A DNA stretch of 64,000 nucleotides from Nannobrachium achirus (Eukaryota > Chordata > Actinopteri > Myctophiformes > Myctophidae), in NCBI GenBank assembly GCA_963921795.1, contig OY997652.1, positions 22,001,678-22,065,677 of the forward strand, in the 5' to 3' direction. Below the pieces are notes generated by a model. That model had not been told where the DNA came from. It did no database searches and was given only the letters and a program-made list of their open reading frames with translations. Positions 12,340-24,093 of the stretch are shown here, piece after piece. The translations under genes and the position numbers were made by a program. Each line of letters opens with the position of its first letter. Position 1 is the stretch's first letter.

Positions 12340-12497
12340 CAATGCGACGTGTTGTGAGCTTGTAGATCTGCAATTTTTGGCAAATGTTCCGCCCAGGATA
12401 ATGGATGTTGGGGGTATTTTGATTATCGCGATAATATCGTAAATCGTGATTTCCTTGGTCTTAATAATCGTGACATTTTCACAACGTTCCATCCCTG
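12340..12497. mobile_element. GGGATGGGACGATA-type fragment
   Basis: This is the right half of the family seen at 17402-17830. It holds the half hairpin GTTGTGAGCTTGTAGATC, then GATTATCGCGATAATATCGT and CAACGTTCCATCCCTG. Confidence 0.65.
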
Positions 12498-12579
12498 GTG
12501 AACTGGACCAGACATCTCATTGTTCATACACCCCATTAGTCCGAATCTGGTGAATGTTAACCTGGTAAAAATACTATGC

Positions 12580-12707
12580 CTAAACCTAAACCTAACACTC
12601 ACCTCAGTAAAACTATGCCTAAACCTAACCCAAACCCTAACCCTAAACAAAGTAGGACTAATGAGATGTAGGACTAATGAGATGTAGGACTAATGAGATG
12701 TAGGACT
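12580..12707. repeat. telomere-like stretch and 16-bp minisatellite
   Basis: 12580-12650 is built of CCTAAACC and CCCTAACC variants, resembling degenerate CCCTAA repeats. 12652-12707 has three and a half perfect tandem copies of GTAGGACTAATGAGAT. Confidence 0.8.
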
Positions 12708-12862
12708 TGTGGGCAGTCCCCGGACCAGACCACAGTTCCAGGCACAATGTGTTCTCCCTCAGAAGCACATGTTCTGACAGCCACTGAGAGGACAACAACA
12801 GCATAGAACCAAGAAGTGAACATCTTCAAGGAGAACAACAATCAAGATCAAACTAGTTAATT

Positions 12863-13093
12863 GCGTCACTGTCCAGCAGAAACCTTGTATCTCCAAGTTT
12901 CAAATTTGTTTTTTCATAAATTAAAGCCCTGCCTCAGTCATCATATAAAGACTGTTGCACAGAACTAGAGAAAATAGCAGATCTACAAGCACACAACGAG
13001 GCGTTGTGTGCTTGTGGATCGGCTATTTTAACTATTTTAAATCATTTTTTAAATGATAAATGCAAAACAAACGGTTGTGGACATTCCCAACCG
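12863..13093. mobile_element. CGTTGTCGGG-type MITE
   Basis: The left end is CGTCACTGTCCAGCAGAAAC and the right end CCCAACCGACAACGACG. Both continue into the family body (CTTGTATCTCCAAGTTTC; GATAAATGCAAAACAAACGG). The hairpin core is at 12969-13030 with a short loop. Confidence 0.85.
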
Positions 13094-13116
13094 ACAACGA
13101 CGGTTTACTCTGCAAG

Positions 13117-13118
<2 letters not shown>

Positions 13119-13205
<87 letters not shown>

Positions 13206-13236
13206 ACGTGCACACAACAGAGAGAGAGAGAGAGGG
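13119..13236 (+). repeat. (GT)n and (GA)n microsatellites
   Basis: A GT run to 13204, then a short GA run (13221-13236). It directly follows a MITE end. Confidence 0.97.
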
Positions 13237-13626
13237 TGGAGAGAGAAAGAGGGCAAAAGAGAAAGACATACCTAGAGAGAATGTCCTTTGGAGAGAATTA
13301 ATGGCCCAATGTCTGTAGAAAAAGAAGAACTACCCTCCCAAAAGAATGTGAGCCGCTATTTTGCTAAATCAAATTAAACACCACATTAAAATCTGGGTGA
13401 CAAATATAAGTGTTTTAATTCACTTCACATATTTAATGAAGTGAAATCTAAATCCAGTATAAATCAAGTCTGGAAACCAGTGTTACTGTAATTATACACA
13501 GTCTACAGTGCAATAAATGCAAGGCACAATATACTGTATAAACATGAATGGTAAATTAGATTTGACATGACCTGAACTTATGAATGATCACATGAACCCC
13601 AGCTATTCTGGAGTGAACATTCGCTG

Positions 13627-13690
13627 GAAATAGCCAATCGACTACAACCTCACAACACAATGCATTCTGAGGTTGTAGATCGAAAGAGAT
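13627..13690. repeat. variant hairpin
   Basis: ATCGACTACAACCTCACAA and TGAGGTTGTAGATCGA pair with each other. This is a diverged form of the common hairpin, with CAACCTCA instead of CAAGCTCA. Confidence 0.65.
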
Positions 13691-13691
13691 T

Positions 13692-13925
13692 TGGAGCTAT
13701 ATTTTTGTCCATGCCTTACCCTATTCCCAAAACGTCTTTGTCTTTTTTATTTTTTTACTATTTTGAAAAAACATTTGAAAATACTTCAAATAGCCGATAT
13801 ACATCGACACGTTGTGAGCTTGTAGATCAGCTATTTGAAATATTAAAAACAAAAAATTAAAAATAGTAAAAAATGGCAAACGAGTTTAGGGATAAGGGGT
13901 AAGGCATGGACGGAAATAGAGCCCT
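13692..13925. mobile_element. inverted-repeat element, GTCCATGCCTTACCC ends
   Basis: GTCCATGCCTTACCC (13708) and GGGTAAGGCATGGAC (about 13898) lie in inverted ends of about 45 bp. The hairpin copy at 13792-13838 (CGATATACATCGACACGTTG, GCTTGTAGATCAGCTATT) is in the centre. Confidence 0.75.
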
Positions 13926-14001
13926 TGATGTATAGAGCAAAATACTAGCGGACGTAGTATGTAGAGACTCCAGTGAACTAAGCACAGGTAGCCTACAGAG
14001 T

Positions 14002-14951
14002 TTAAAGGGGTTACACCATGAATTTAACTTTTTTCAGCTTTTTCAGTTTTTTTGGTCTCTCCGGTGTGCCTTCTACTCCCCCTTAACACTCAGTCTTTCA
14101 CCTATCTAAGGGGTTTTCTGAATGGGTGTGTCTGAACAGGCCTGAACAGGCCTCTCCCCATGCCATGGTTATTTAGGGTGCTTTCGGAAAGGTGCACTCA
14201 ACGCACTGGTGTACCATGTTGTCGTTCGTTTATTCGGTGCAGTGCGGTGTCGTTCGGAAATCCAGTGCGCTGCGCACCGGGTGTGCTGAGTGCACGCACT
14301 GAGCAACTCTACTCAGAAGATGGGGTTTGGCGGTGTGGTGCGCCAGTGCAGTTTTTTGATTGGTTGGTTTTCATGGCCATGTCTTGAGCGCTTCTCAGCT
14401 TAGAACAATGGAGGAATGATTGCAAAATGCACCATTTGCAGCTTGATAGGTCCTTTTGGGGTTTATTGTTACACACGCATCAACGTGTAAACTAACAGCA
14501 GGAAGGCCAATGTTATGAATTAAATTACCTTTCAATAGCAACGTTAAGTTATAGCAACTGCTGCTTTTCAGGAAGTTTTCCTTCAGAGTTCAGAGTGAAA
14601 AAGCACACAGCTGCCCCTTAACTGGTCGTTCGTAAATAAGCCACACTGAGTGCACTCTACAACATCACCGTCACTTAAGCATGGGTAGAGTCCCGCGGCC
14701 GCCCCCTCAATTTCATTCACCACCTGAGGAGGGCGGGGATTGACAAACAAACACCCTCAATTGCACCCCTTTGTTAACAAAGGGCATTTTGGTATTGCAG
14801 CTGAAAAACCTTGGAATGACAGACAGGCACAACATGAAAATTCAATATCCCAGTGGTTATTTATAGGCTTGAACCCTTATAAAACGTAATATGGGCCAAT
14901 ATTTACATAAAATATATATATTTTATATTATGCATGGTGTAGCCCCTTTAA
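14002..14951. mobile_element. piggyBac-like TTAA element, 950 bp
   Basis: The ends TTAAAGGGGTTACACCATG and CATGGTGTAGCCCCTTTAA are inverted with one difference in 19, and each begins at TTAA. No transposase is recognised inside. The interior is CpG-richer than its surroundings (14200-14350, with TGAGTGCACGCACTGAG). A small reading at 14160-14387 resembles nothing I know. Confidence 0.82.
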
Positions 14952-15148
14952 GAGGTTAAATTATTTGTACATTTATTATTTACAAAACAACCCCCCCGTA
15001 CTGTGAAACCTCAGCTGCAAGTTGAGAGAGCTAAAGAGTTCCTCTAGATATGTCAAGAGCAGGCAGAGTCAGACAGAGGTCTTTAGCCTCCTGCAGCCTG
15101 CAATTCTCTTACACGTTACAAGAAAGGTCTTTGCCCTGTGCAGCATGC

Positions 15149-15151
<3 letters not shown>

Positions 15152-15217
<66 letters not shown>
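15152..15217 (+). repeat. (CA)n microsatellite
   Basis: A pure CA run. Confidence 0.97.
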
Positions 15218-15220
<3 letters not shown>

Positions 15221-16106
15221 GCCTGCGAGATGCGAGATGATGAGCTACAGAGCCATATACTGGCCGAAAGGGCTGGTAGCTTCCCACGCTAATACAAGCC
15301 CATACTGTACTGTAGGTATGGCATCTACATCAAATATGTATCTCTGTATCTCTTGCTCTCTCTCACACGCACGCAAGCACGCACGTACACACATACATGT
15401 TAGAAAGCAGATTTTATGAATGCCATTTTTGGGGGGGCATTTTCGGTGCACAACACAGGCTTAAAAACTAGATATACTGTACATGGGGCATACTTTATAC
15501 AACCCCTAAACCTAACCTCTAAATGCCTAATACTAACCAAATCCCTTTTAACCATAACACAACCCTTTGTCTTGTTGTGTCATACACATCAGGCCATCGT
15601 CCAGTGGCTCCTATAGGATCTAATAATGCATAATTTCCTGTATAGGAGACTTATGCACGTGACTGCACATCTGTGTTTTCCTACAGCCATTGAGAGAAAA
15701 TGAAAATGAATTAAATTCGTATCCTCTCGCGTCCAGGTTCTCATACTGTAGCTCTGCTGTGAACATCTTTTCTTTATCTTTTATCCAGGAATAGAATAGT
15801 TATTTTAGCTTGTCATTGTTCAAGGCAGGTCCTATACTGCCAGTGCCTTATCATTGTGGTAAATTGTGTTTGTGTATTGTGACATCCATTTGAAGACTAG
15901 GGGACAACTGTATACACTACTAGAACATGTTAGGCTCACAGGGAATTCAAACATCTGCGAGGGCCTCGGGTTGGAATTACAACATCACTTTTAGCTATTT
16001 TTAAATAAAATACCTTTTTAAAGACCACATTTAAATCAGTGCGTCCAATTGTTTAGCCTCACAATGCCATTGGATGGTAAGGTCTGACCCTGTGGCCATG
16101 ACCTCA

Positions 16107-16112
16107 CACACA

Positions 16113-16157
<45 letters not shown>
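16107..16157 (+). repeat. (CA)n microsatellite
   Basis: A CA run with one interruption (ACAAAC). Confidence 0.95.
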
Positions 16158-16158
<1 letters not shown>

Positions 16159-16159
16159 C

Positions 16160-16464
16160 ATATCGTTTACATGTTGAAAATGTTCATAATATTCTCAAAC
16201 ATTTAAAAAATAGTGGAAATAGCAGATCTACAAGCAAATCGGCTATTTGCACTATCAATGTTCTTTTTTAAGTAAGTATAAAATTGTAAAATATGTCAGC
16301 ATAATTTCTTTGTATATTTAGGTTATGTGTCATATCTGCCAAGTGCAACTTCAAAGCCTACAGAAATGTAAATGTCAATGACAAAAACACAATTAAATCG
16401 TTAATCACAATTATTTGACTGACAATTAATCGTCATGTAAAATGTCATAATGGGGACAGCCCTA
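16160..16464. mobile_element. AGGGCTGTC-type hAT-like MITE, left-truncated
   Basis: This is a reversed copy of the family at 16500. It has a shortened hairpin (16215-16250) and the sequence TTAATCGTCATGTAAAATGT before the end GGACAGCCCTA. The left side is lost in a CA run. Confidence 0.75.
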
Positions 16465-16499
16465 GCCAGGCCAGACCCAGTAGCACATGTGTGGACAGA

Positions 16500-16914
16500 T
16501 AGGGCTGTCACGATATGACATTTTACATGACGATTAATTGTCTCTCAAATAATTGCGATTAACGATTTAATTGTGTTTTTGTTGTTGACAATTACATTTC
16601 TGTTTGGCTTTTAGGCTTTGAAGTTGCACATGGCAGAGATGACACATAATCTAAATATACAAAGAAATTACTGACAGTACAACTTTTTACTTAAAAAATT
16701 ACATTGATAGTGGAAATAGCCGATCTACAAGCTCACAACGCATCGCATCGCGACGCGTTGTGAGCTTGTAGATCTACTATTTCCACTATTTTTTACTTTA
16801 AAAAAAATCTATGAACCTTTTTCAACATGGAAACGATTGACGATTATGAAAAATATTCGCTATTATGTCAAATAATCGCGATTAGACGATTATGTAATAA
16901 TTGTGACAGCCCTA
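16500..16914. mobile_element. AGGGCTGTC-type hAT-like MITE with hairpin
   Basis: The ends TAGGGCTGTCACGATA and TAATTGTGACAGCCCTA are flanked by perfect 8-bp duplications TGGACAGA (16492-16499 and 16915-16922). The centre (16709-16787) is the hairpin, with arms GCCGATCTACAAGCTCACAA and TTGTGAGCTTGTAGATC inside GATAGTGGAAAT / ATTTCCACTAT. Confidence 0.93.
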
Positions 16915-17401
16915 TGGACAGACACCCACATGTCCTCGTCCAGACTCAACCCAGTGTCTCTCTATCAGTCTCTCTCTCCAGGTGGGAGCTATAGGCACTC
17001 TGTACAACCTATAATCTCTACTTTGGCACTGAAGCTCGTCTCAGCTGCTCTGGCAAATCACACAGTGACCTGGACATGCCCCCTGTGTTGCTCACTACGC
17101 CCCAACCCTCCATCTACACTGTAATGTAGTGCAAACCTTTAATGCATGCATCCTCATCATCAGGATGCCGCTAAATAAATAAATGTGTCTCTTGTGTCTT
17201 GACGACTTAAACTCTGGTGTCGATATTTTTGGCCGTGGCATAAATGTTTGAAAATTGGTTAAAAAGTGGCTATTAGAATTTGGAAATTGCACATGATAGA
17301 ATACAAGATTTTGCGTGTCATATTTACAATCTTGATCAATTGTGTCTAAGTTCTAAGTTCCTTCAAGTTCTACAGCCAAGCCCCATACGTTCTGTAGTGG
17401 T

Positions 17402-17830
17402 TAGGGATGGGACGATAATCGCTATTATCGTTTATCGTGATAAAAACCACTCACAATAATTGTATTGTGGAGATTTAAATTTATTGTGAAATGATCTTCC
17501 ATCATGCACTTGGATCAATTCACTTTTTATTGTCCAAGCTGCATATCCGGTACCATTTATTTGCGGACCTGGAAATAATGTACTTGATACATTATTTCTC
17601 TCATCCATCACTTCTCATCACTTTCTCATCACTCTCTACCAAACCCAAAAAATAGCTGATCTACAAGCTCGCAACGCGTCGCATTGTGAGCTTGTAGATC
17701 GGCTATTTTTTGGCAAACGTTCCGACCCAGAATAATGGGTGTTGGTGATATTTTGATTATCGCGATAATATCTTAAATTTCTTTGGTCACAACAATCGTG
17801 ACATGAACTGTTCATATCGTCCCATCCCTA
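17402..17830. mobile_element. GGGATGGGACGATA hAT-like MITE with hairpin
   Basis: Perfect 16-bp ends TAGGGATGGGACGATA / TATCGTCCCATCCCTA are flanked by GTAGTGGT (17394-17401) and GTTGTGGT (17831-17838), seven of eight matching. The hairpin is at 17649-17708 (arms GATCTACAAGCTCGCAACGC, CATTGTGAGCTTGTAGATC). Confidence 0.92.
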
Positions 17831-18226
17831 GTTGTGGTCTTGGTTTAATGACTCCTACTTGACCTGGCACACTCGCACATGGTCTACTGGGATGTTCACT
17901 AACAGATGCCTCCTTAGGAGAACTGCTGCCATAAGCTTCAGCTTATTATACCTCATTATATTCACTGTTGAGTGACTGTGCTGTACATATACAGTACACA
18001 CACTGTGTAGGTGGCCGACACTGTACATATCAATTGTATTATACTTGTACCTATGTTTATTTTTAGGAAATTGTTGTGCTGACCCCACAGTCAGTTCTAG
18101 CGCAGATCACTATGTCAATTCAACTTAATTTTAATTATATTTCCTCAGAAATTAAATTCAAAAATTGGCCTTAGAAATTTACCAGAATATTAAATATATT
18201 CGGATATTATTATTATCTATCTACAG

Positions 18227-18229
18227 TAG

Positions 18230-18261
<32 letters not shown>
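18227..18261 (+). repeat. (TATC)n microsatellite
   Basis: A short TATC run. Confidence 0.92.
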
Positions 18262-18262
<1 letters not shown>

Positions 18263-18872
18263 ATGTTCTTGGCTTAAACGATTGCCAATCTACGTTTAAT
18301 TTAGAGAGCAGAGAATGCCTTTAATTTGGTGCATCCATTTGGATGTTGAGCAAAATAACCTTTTACCAGTGAGAAGATCAATGTGACCAATGGAGAGACA
18401 ATTCACATTTCACACAGACAGCCTCTAGCTAGTCACTCTAGCACAGAAGACGTACTGTGGACAACATTAACGATCAACCTGACAGTATCTGATCACTTGT
18501 TTGAAACCGACTACAAAATGGGGTTGCTGTCAGAATTAACTAACTGCGCCGTCACAGACCAGATACTGTATACCTTAATGTGCTGCGGTTAAACTCTCCT
18601 CTTCTGTTCTTACTCAGTGAACTAGATAGCCAGGTCAGTTGGCTCACATTTTCCCCCTTAAAGATCAATTTACCTGTCAAGTCATGAATCAGCCATGTGG
18701 CTTAACCTAGGTGGAACCATCCTTAAAGATGCGGAGCTCCACTTATTACACGCTAATTAAATGGATCAGTTGCCTTTAATTCTGCCTTTACCTTTAACAT
18801 TGTAGTGTACTAGCTAGCTACTGACCTAGAAACATATCCAACTCAAAAGCACTATATGCACGTTTTCTCTCT

Positions 18873-19029
<157 letters not shown>

Positions 19030-19334
19030 GTTGTTGTTATTAAGTCTATTTAGCAATTCTACATACATAGGTGCTGCTGACTCATTCAGTAGGCTATAGA
19101 AATCATCACATCATTTTGCATTTAATGCAAGATTTCTCATCCAATAATTGTTGTCCTGTGATGATAAAATAATCCATCACACATCTAATATGACATCAGG
19201 TGAAGCCTGATACTATTACAGTAGCTGACAAAAGAAACAGGGCATCTCTGAGGCTGCGACCTAAGCTGGTCGGTGGCAGGGATCCAACATGAGGCTTGGC
19301 TCAGGAGCTTGGACCTGGCAGGAGGGCAGATGGT

Positions 19335-19614
19335 TAGGCCTGTCACCATTATGACATTTACATGACGATTAATTGTCACTTGGCTTTTAGGCTTTGAAAG
19401 ACATTACTGACATATTTGACAAGTTTACACTTGAGAGAGAACGTTGATAGTGGAAATAGCCGATCTACTAGCTCCCGATCTACAAGCTTTTAGATCTGCT
19501 ATTTAGAAAAGATTTTCTCAACATGGACAGCGATTATGACGATTATGACAAAATAATTGTGATTACATCAAATAATAGCGATTAGACGATTATGTAATAA
19601 TTGTGACAGGCCTA
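19335..19614. mobile_element. AGGCCTGTC-type hAT-like MITE with hairpin remnant
   Basis: The ends TAGGCCTGTCACC and ATTGTGACAGGCCTA lie between CAGATGGT (19327-19334) and CTGATGGT (19615-19622). The body is related to 16500-16914. The hairpin (19448-19508) is rearranged, with GATCTAC occurring twice. Confidence 0.88.
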
Positions 19615-21357
19615 CTGATGGTTGTGATGAAGCAAATGTGGCCGTGTCAGCCATGAGGATTCTCCGGCCTAACCTTTGTTTCTCTATAAATATATTTTAT
19701 ATTTCATGTCCCACAAAGACATGAGTCCAACGTCGGTGACGTTTGGTGATGCCTTTTAATTTCAAGTTACCATTACTGCATTTTTCTTGATTTTATTATT
19801 AGGGTTTCATTTCTTGCCACTTTTCTTCTCTTTTTAGTGTGCGCGCGCATGTTACTTTCAGTTTATTTTATTTTATTCCTTTTGTGTACAGTCTAATTCT
19901 GTATTTAATTCTATGCAAATATTCTATAAAAATAAATAAAAGTTTAGGATAACCTCTCTAGTCAAAGACAACGATGGAAGACAAGGAGAACAGGAACCAA
20001 CTTCAAAACACACCGTGAGTCTCCCCACATCCCCACCTCTATTTGACCGTTATCATACCTATGTTCAGTGATACAGTATAATCCTGGATAAGAGCCCATG
20101 AAACCTGTCATGTTCTACTACACGGCCAGATATAGCAAATCTATGTGTCATACAGTACATACATACCAGCAAGTGCAACATACTTGCAATATTTCCACAA
20201 GAACACCAAAAGCTATGGTATTTACTGTACACACACTTGTGTGACAAATAAACCTTCTCGATTCTCGATTCAGAGGAAACGGTGTTCTTGGATTGCTACC
20301 GTTTTGGGTGGAGTACCAATGAATGAAAATAGATAGCGTACCAACTGTATAAGGTAAGGTCCTGAGTGTTGTTTATAAACATACTCTTAAAAGTGTGATG
20401 TCAGAGTTAACAGGATTATAAGCTAGAGCGGCCTGTAGTACACAGTACCGCCATAGTGAGGTTATGACCGTTTGACCGGGGTCAACCCTGATAAGATAAG
20501 GGGCTTCTTTATCTTTTAGAGCAGCGATTCCTCAACTGTAGTCTGGGGCCCAATGTTGGGGCCACAAGGGTATTCCAAGTATACTAATAAAGATTATTTT
20601 ATGATAATATAACATTAATATAAATATATAGGCCTATAGAGCGATAAATAATTACACAATATTCTTTAAAACCGTGGACAATTAGTTTTCATTGTTATTG
20701 TTGTTCATTGATTTGATACTGATAAATAGGAACTTAGTATACTACGGTAACTCCATTATTCTAAGCCGCAATGCAAACGATGTAAAATGCACACCTCGAC
20801 TGCCGTGTAAACTGGTCAGTTGGGTGGGCCAGTGGGAACCACCGCTTTTGATGGATGGACAGGTTGCCACGGGAGATCCCCAAAACAGGCGGCGTTAATT
20901 CAGGCTGTTTGATGAGTTTTTTTGCTATGACGGTAAATTGTCAACGGAAAAAAGCGCTATTTTCAACTGAAAATGCATTGATGCGTGTGTCGTTATTTTG
21001 ATGCAAAAGCATAAATCAAGCTTAGATGCGACTGTGATTGATTGAATGTCTGTCTGTCTGACTGGCTGGCTGACTGGCTGGCTTGCTGGCTTCAGTGAAG
21101 GCTGAAATACAGTAATGACACAGCACTGCCTCTCGCCATTATGACAGAAGGGGACTGCATTTCCCTCTCCATTACTGTGCTAATCCCGCGGCCTAACGTG
21201 CTGTGACAGCTCGGAGATTTGTTTTTCATTGTGTGCCGTTTCCCTACCCACACCTCATCTCTGATCTGAATAAATACAGCACATCTTTTTGTTTTTATAT
21301 GGTTACTCTAGTCTATGTATACAATCATAAATATATATACATAAATAGTAAATACAT

Positions 21358-21361
<4 letters not shown>

Positions 21362-21454
<93 letters not shown>

Positions 21455-21466
21455 GTATATATATAT
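21362..21466 (+). repeat. (GT)n and (TA)n microsatellite
   Basis: A GT run to 21442, then TA-rich sequence up to the MITE start. Confidence 0.96.
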
Positions 21467-21674
21467 CGTCACTGTTGGGCAGAAAACTCTTATCTCCAAG
21501 TTTCAAATTTGTACGCTTTTACGTAAAGTAAAGCCCTGCTTCATCATACAAGAATGTCGCACAAAACTAGTGAAAATATTTCACTATTTTCACTAATTGA
21601 AATCCTTTTTAAAGTGATAAATACAAAACGAACAGTTTTGGACATACAAGGTTTCCACCCGACAACAACGATAC
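21463..21674. mobile_element. CGTTGTCGGG-type MITE, hairpin deleted
   Basis: The left end ATATCGTCACTGTTGGGCAG and right end CACCCGACAACAACGAT are present. In the centre GTGAAAATATTTCACTATTTTCAC replaces the hairpin, so the stem has been lost almost precisely. Confidence 0.88.
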
Positions 21675-22030
21675 ATACATAATTAAATATTATATTATTA
21701 CATTCTGAGTTGCGGGTCCATTTGGTCCCCGACCATTAATCATTTGGACTTTGTGGATCCCTTGGAACCCCCTCAAGGACCCCGTGGGGGCCCTCGGACC
21801 CGCTGTTGAGAACCAGTGCCTGCAGGTATCTGCTGCTGCTGCTGCCCGTGTGTCTGCTTGCAGCGTGTTTCCAGTAACCTCGTTTTTCTAACAGGCTCCA
21901 AGTCATCATCATCTATCTCATCCTCCCACCACACACAGCTGGGGCAAGATGCACCACCTCATGTGTGAAATGTGTGATCTACTCCCCACATGTACATGCC
22001 AAGACAACACCACTGAGGAAACTACAGTCT

Positions 22031-22239
22031 ATATCGTCACTAACCCCGTATCTCCAAGTTTCAATTGTGTACGTTTTTTTTTGTAAAGTAAAGCCCTACT
22101 TCACTATACAAGACTGTCGCACAAGACTAGTGAAAATAGCAGATCTACAAAGCACACAACGCCTACATCGCTTTTAAAATGATAAATACAAAACGAACAG
22201 TTTTGTTCATACAAGGTTTCCACCCGACAACAACGATAT
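22031..22239. mobile_element. CGTTGTCGGG-type MITE, right half of hairpin deleted
   Basis: The element starts ATATCGTCACTAACCCCGTA and ends CCCGACAACAACGATAT. The left arm GCAGATCTACAAAGCACAC remains. The right arm is gone and the sequence resumes at TTTTAAAATGATAAATAC. Confidence 0.88.
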
Positions 22240-23312
22240 ACCAGTATATCGTTTAAGCTTTAAGGTTTTCAGATCATCCCTTACAGTATGCTTGTGCGTG
22301 GGCTCTTGTGTGCGTGTGCGTGAGCGTGCCACTGCAAGTACGTAAACATATACAGTCAGTAGTGCAAAGGGATGTACTGTAAAGCGCAGCCTGTGAGCCC
22401 TGACAACAACTGGAGAGAAAGCGTTTTGCTTCAACAACCAATGAAACAAACCGTGGACCTACAGTAAACAACAGGAAAGGGAGGGGCTGGAATGGAGCCA
22501 GAGGAGGCAGCACAGGCAGAGGTGGGAGGAGGAAACTATTTCAACAGTAAAATGACCGTGTGGGTCATCATGAACATTCAGGAGTTTGTACTTTGTGCAG
22601 TGCTTGGCAAACCTTTGGAGTCAAGGTTTAGTAATGTAGACGTGTACCTATGGTATATCTAAAGGCCTGTGAGTCTAAAGATTTTAAATTAGCAACTGAC
22701 TTGTATAGCACAAGCCATCTTATGTACATTTAACGGTTTCAAGTGATCCATGTTTTCTTTGAACGATTAAGGATTCAAATAAAATAAAAAAGCATTCCCA
22801 TTCTCCCGCAAGCATGAGGCATTGTGTGATCATATGAGCGATCGATTTAACGGAAATGCTAGAAGGAAACAGAAGACAAGCTGTAGTCAGGTTAAATGGA
22901 GTGACTCAGGGAGGGAAATGATGAATCATTCTGAGCTGTGTTCAGCCAGCCATAAGTTCTTTGTTGTATCTTCACACAGAAATGAATCGTCCAACTCCAA
23001 CAGATAGCCCTCTGAATACAAGGCTACCATAAGCATATATAATTATGGATATAATTCTGGAAGGATTGGAGGTGCTCCCTATGTGATATCATTGCATTTA
23101 AGAAAGAAAAACTAATTTCAGCCATCACTGAGCTTAAAGTGACAATATTATTGTATCCAGTATATTAACAACCGATTTGCTCATTGACAGTTCCGGTTCA
23201 ACAGAATTCTATCAAGCAAGACATTTTCAAGGTTAAACCCCCTACCTGTCTGAAAAGTGAAAACATGCAGTCATGTACCCACACGTTACAATCTCCATCC
23301 AACAGAGAGAGA

Positions 23313-23360
<48 letters not shown>
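23313..23360 (+). repeat. (TC)n microsatellite near the exon 2 donor
   Basis: A TC run in hcn1 intron 2, about 110 bp downstream of the exon 2 donor; it reads GA in the transcript. Confidence 0.97.
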
Positions 23361-23364
<4 letters not shown>

Positions 23365-23469
23365 GTTTTTCTTTCTTTGCTTCTGTCTCTCTCCCTCTCC
23401 ATACAACCCCCCTCTCCCCCATGTGTACTGCTTAATACAACCTCCCTCTCCACCCATATGTATACGCAC

Positions 23470-23893
23470 CTCTTCCCACTGATGTATGTATCTGATGAGT
23501 CGGGAGAGTCTCAACAGACGCAGAAGACTGAGGATCTTGGTGAAGCGGACGATGCGCAGCGCGCGGGCCGTCTTGTACACCTCCGAGTCGAAGCCTTTCT
23601 CCACTATTAGAAAGATATAATCCACCGGGATGGAGGAGAGGAAGTCCACAACAAACCAGCTCTTCAGGTAGTTCATCTTGATGACCTTGGGGTCGAGGAT
23701 GATCTCGGAGCTCTCCTCGTTCACAATGCCCGTCCTGAAGTTCATGACCAGGTCCACCAGGAAGATGGTGTCCGAGGCCACGTTGAAGATCAGCCAGGTG
23801 GTGGTGGTCTGCTCCGAGAAGAAGGTTATTCCCACTGGAATGATGATTAGATTCCCCATCATCATGATGAGCATTATCAAGTCCCAGTAGAAC
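23470..23893 (-). CDS. hcn1: HCN1-type channel, exon 2 (S1-S4 voltage sensor)
   Basis: This is the second coding exon, 424 nt, residues 120 (split) to 261. The acceptor CTGCAG precedes 23893, and the donor GAG|GTGCGT lies after 23470, so the exon leaves in phase 0. It encodes S1 (about 122-142), S2 (about 150-172, ending MNFRTGIV), S3 (about 194-216, [18 protein letters not shown]) and the arginine/lysine-rich S4 (about 226-258, with [20 protein letters not shown]). It stops at YIHQWEE, where HCN genes normally break. The segments [39 protein letters not shown] and [14 protein letters not shown] favour HCN1; HCN4 has other residues at several of these places. No frameshift or stop is seen, so the exon looks functional. 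The pore, C-linker and cyclic-nucleotide domain must lie beyond the window, at lower coordinates on the minus strand. Confidence 0.95.
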
Positions 23894-24017
23894 CTGCAGA
23901 GCGATACATATATAGATATATAAATATTAATATATATACAAACAATGTAAGCAAACAAACAGATAAACATATCAGCAACAGTGTGTAGGACAAGGGTCTT
24001 CAACAGGGCGTCTTTAG

Positions 24018-24093
24018 CCAAAAACAGCAGATCTACAAGCTCACAACGCCTCGCGCTGTGTGGCGATGTGAGCTTGTAGATCGGATATTTTGG
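24018..24093. repeat. GATCTACAAGC hairpin in hcn1 intron 1
   Basis: The arms CAGATCTACAAGCTCACAAC and TGTGAGCTTGTAGATCGG lie inside CCAAAAA / TTTTGG. It is about 125 bp upstream of the exon 2 acceptor in the hcn1 transcript. Confidence 0.85.

Noticed and set aside
12580..12650. Interstitial telomere
   Set aside because: Only two adjacent CCCTAA-like units; the rest is a loose CCTAAACC repeat, so a fusion site is not supported.
23678..23890. 70-codon plus-strand reading over hcn1 exon 2
   Set aside because: It is antisense to the S1-S3 coding sequence.
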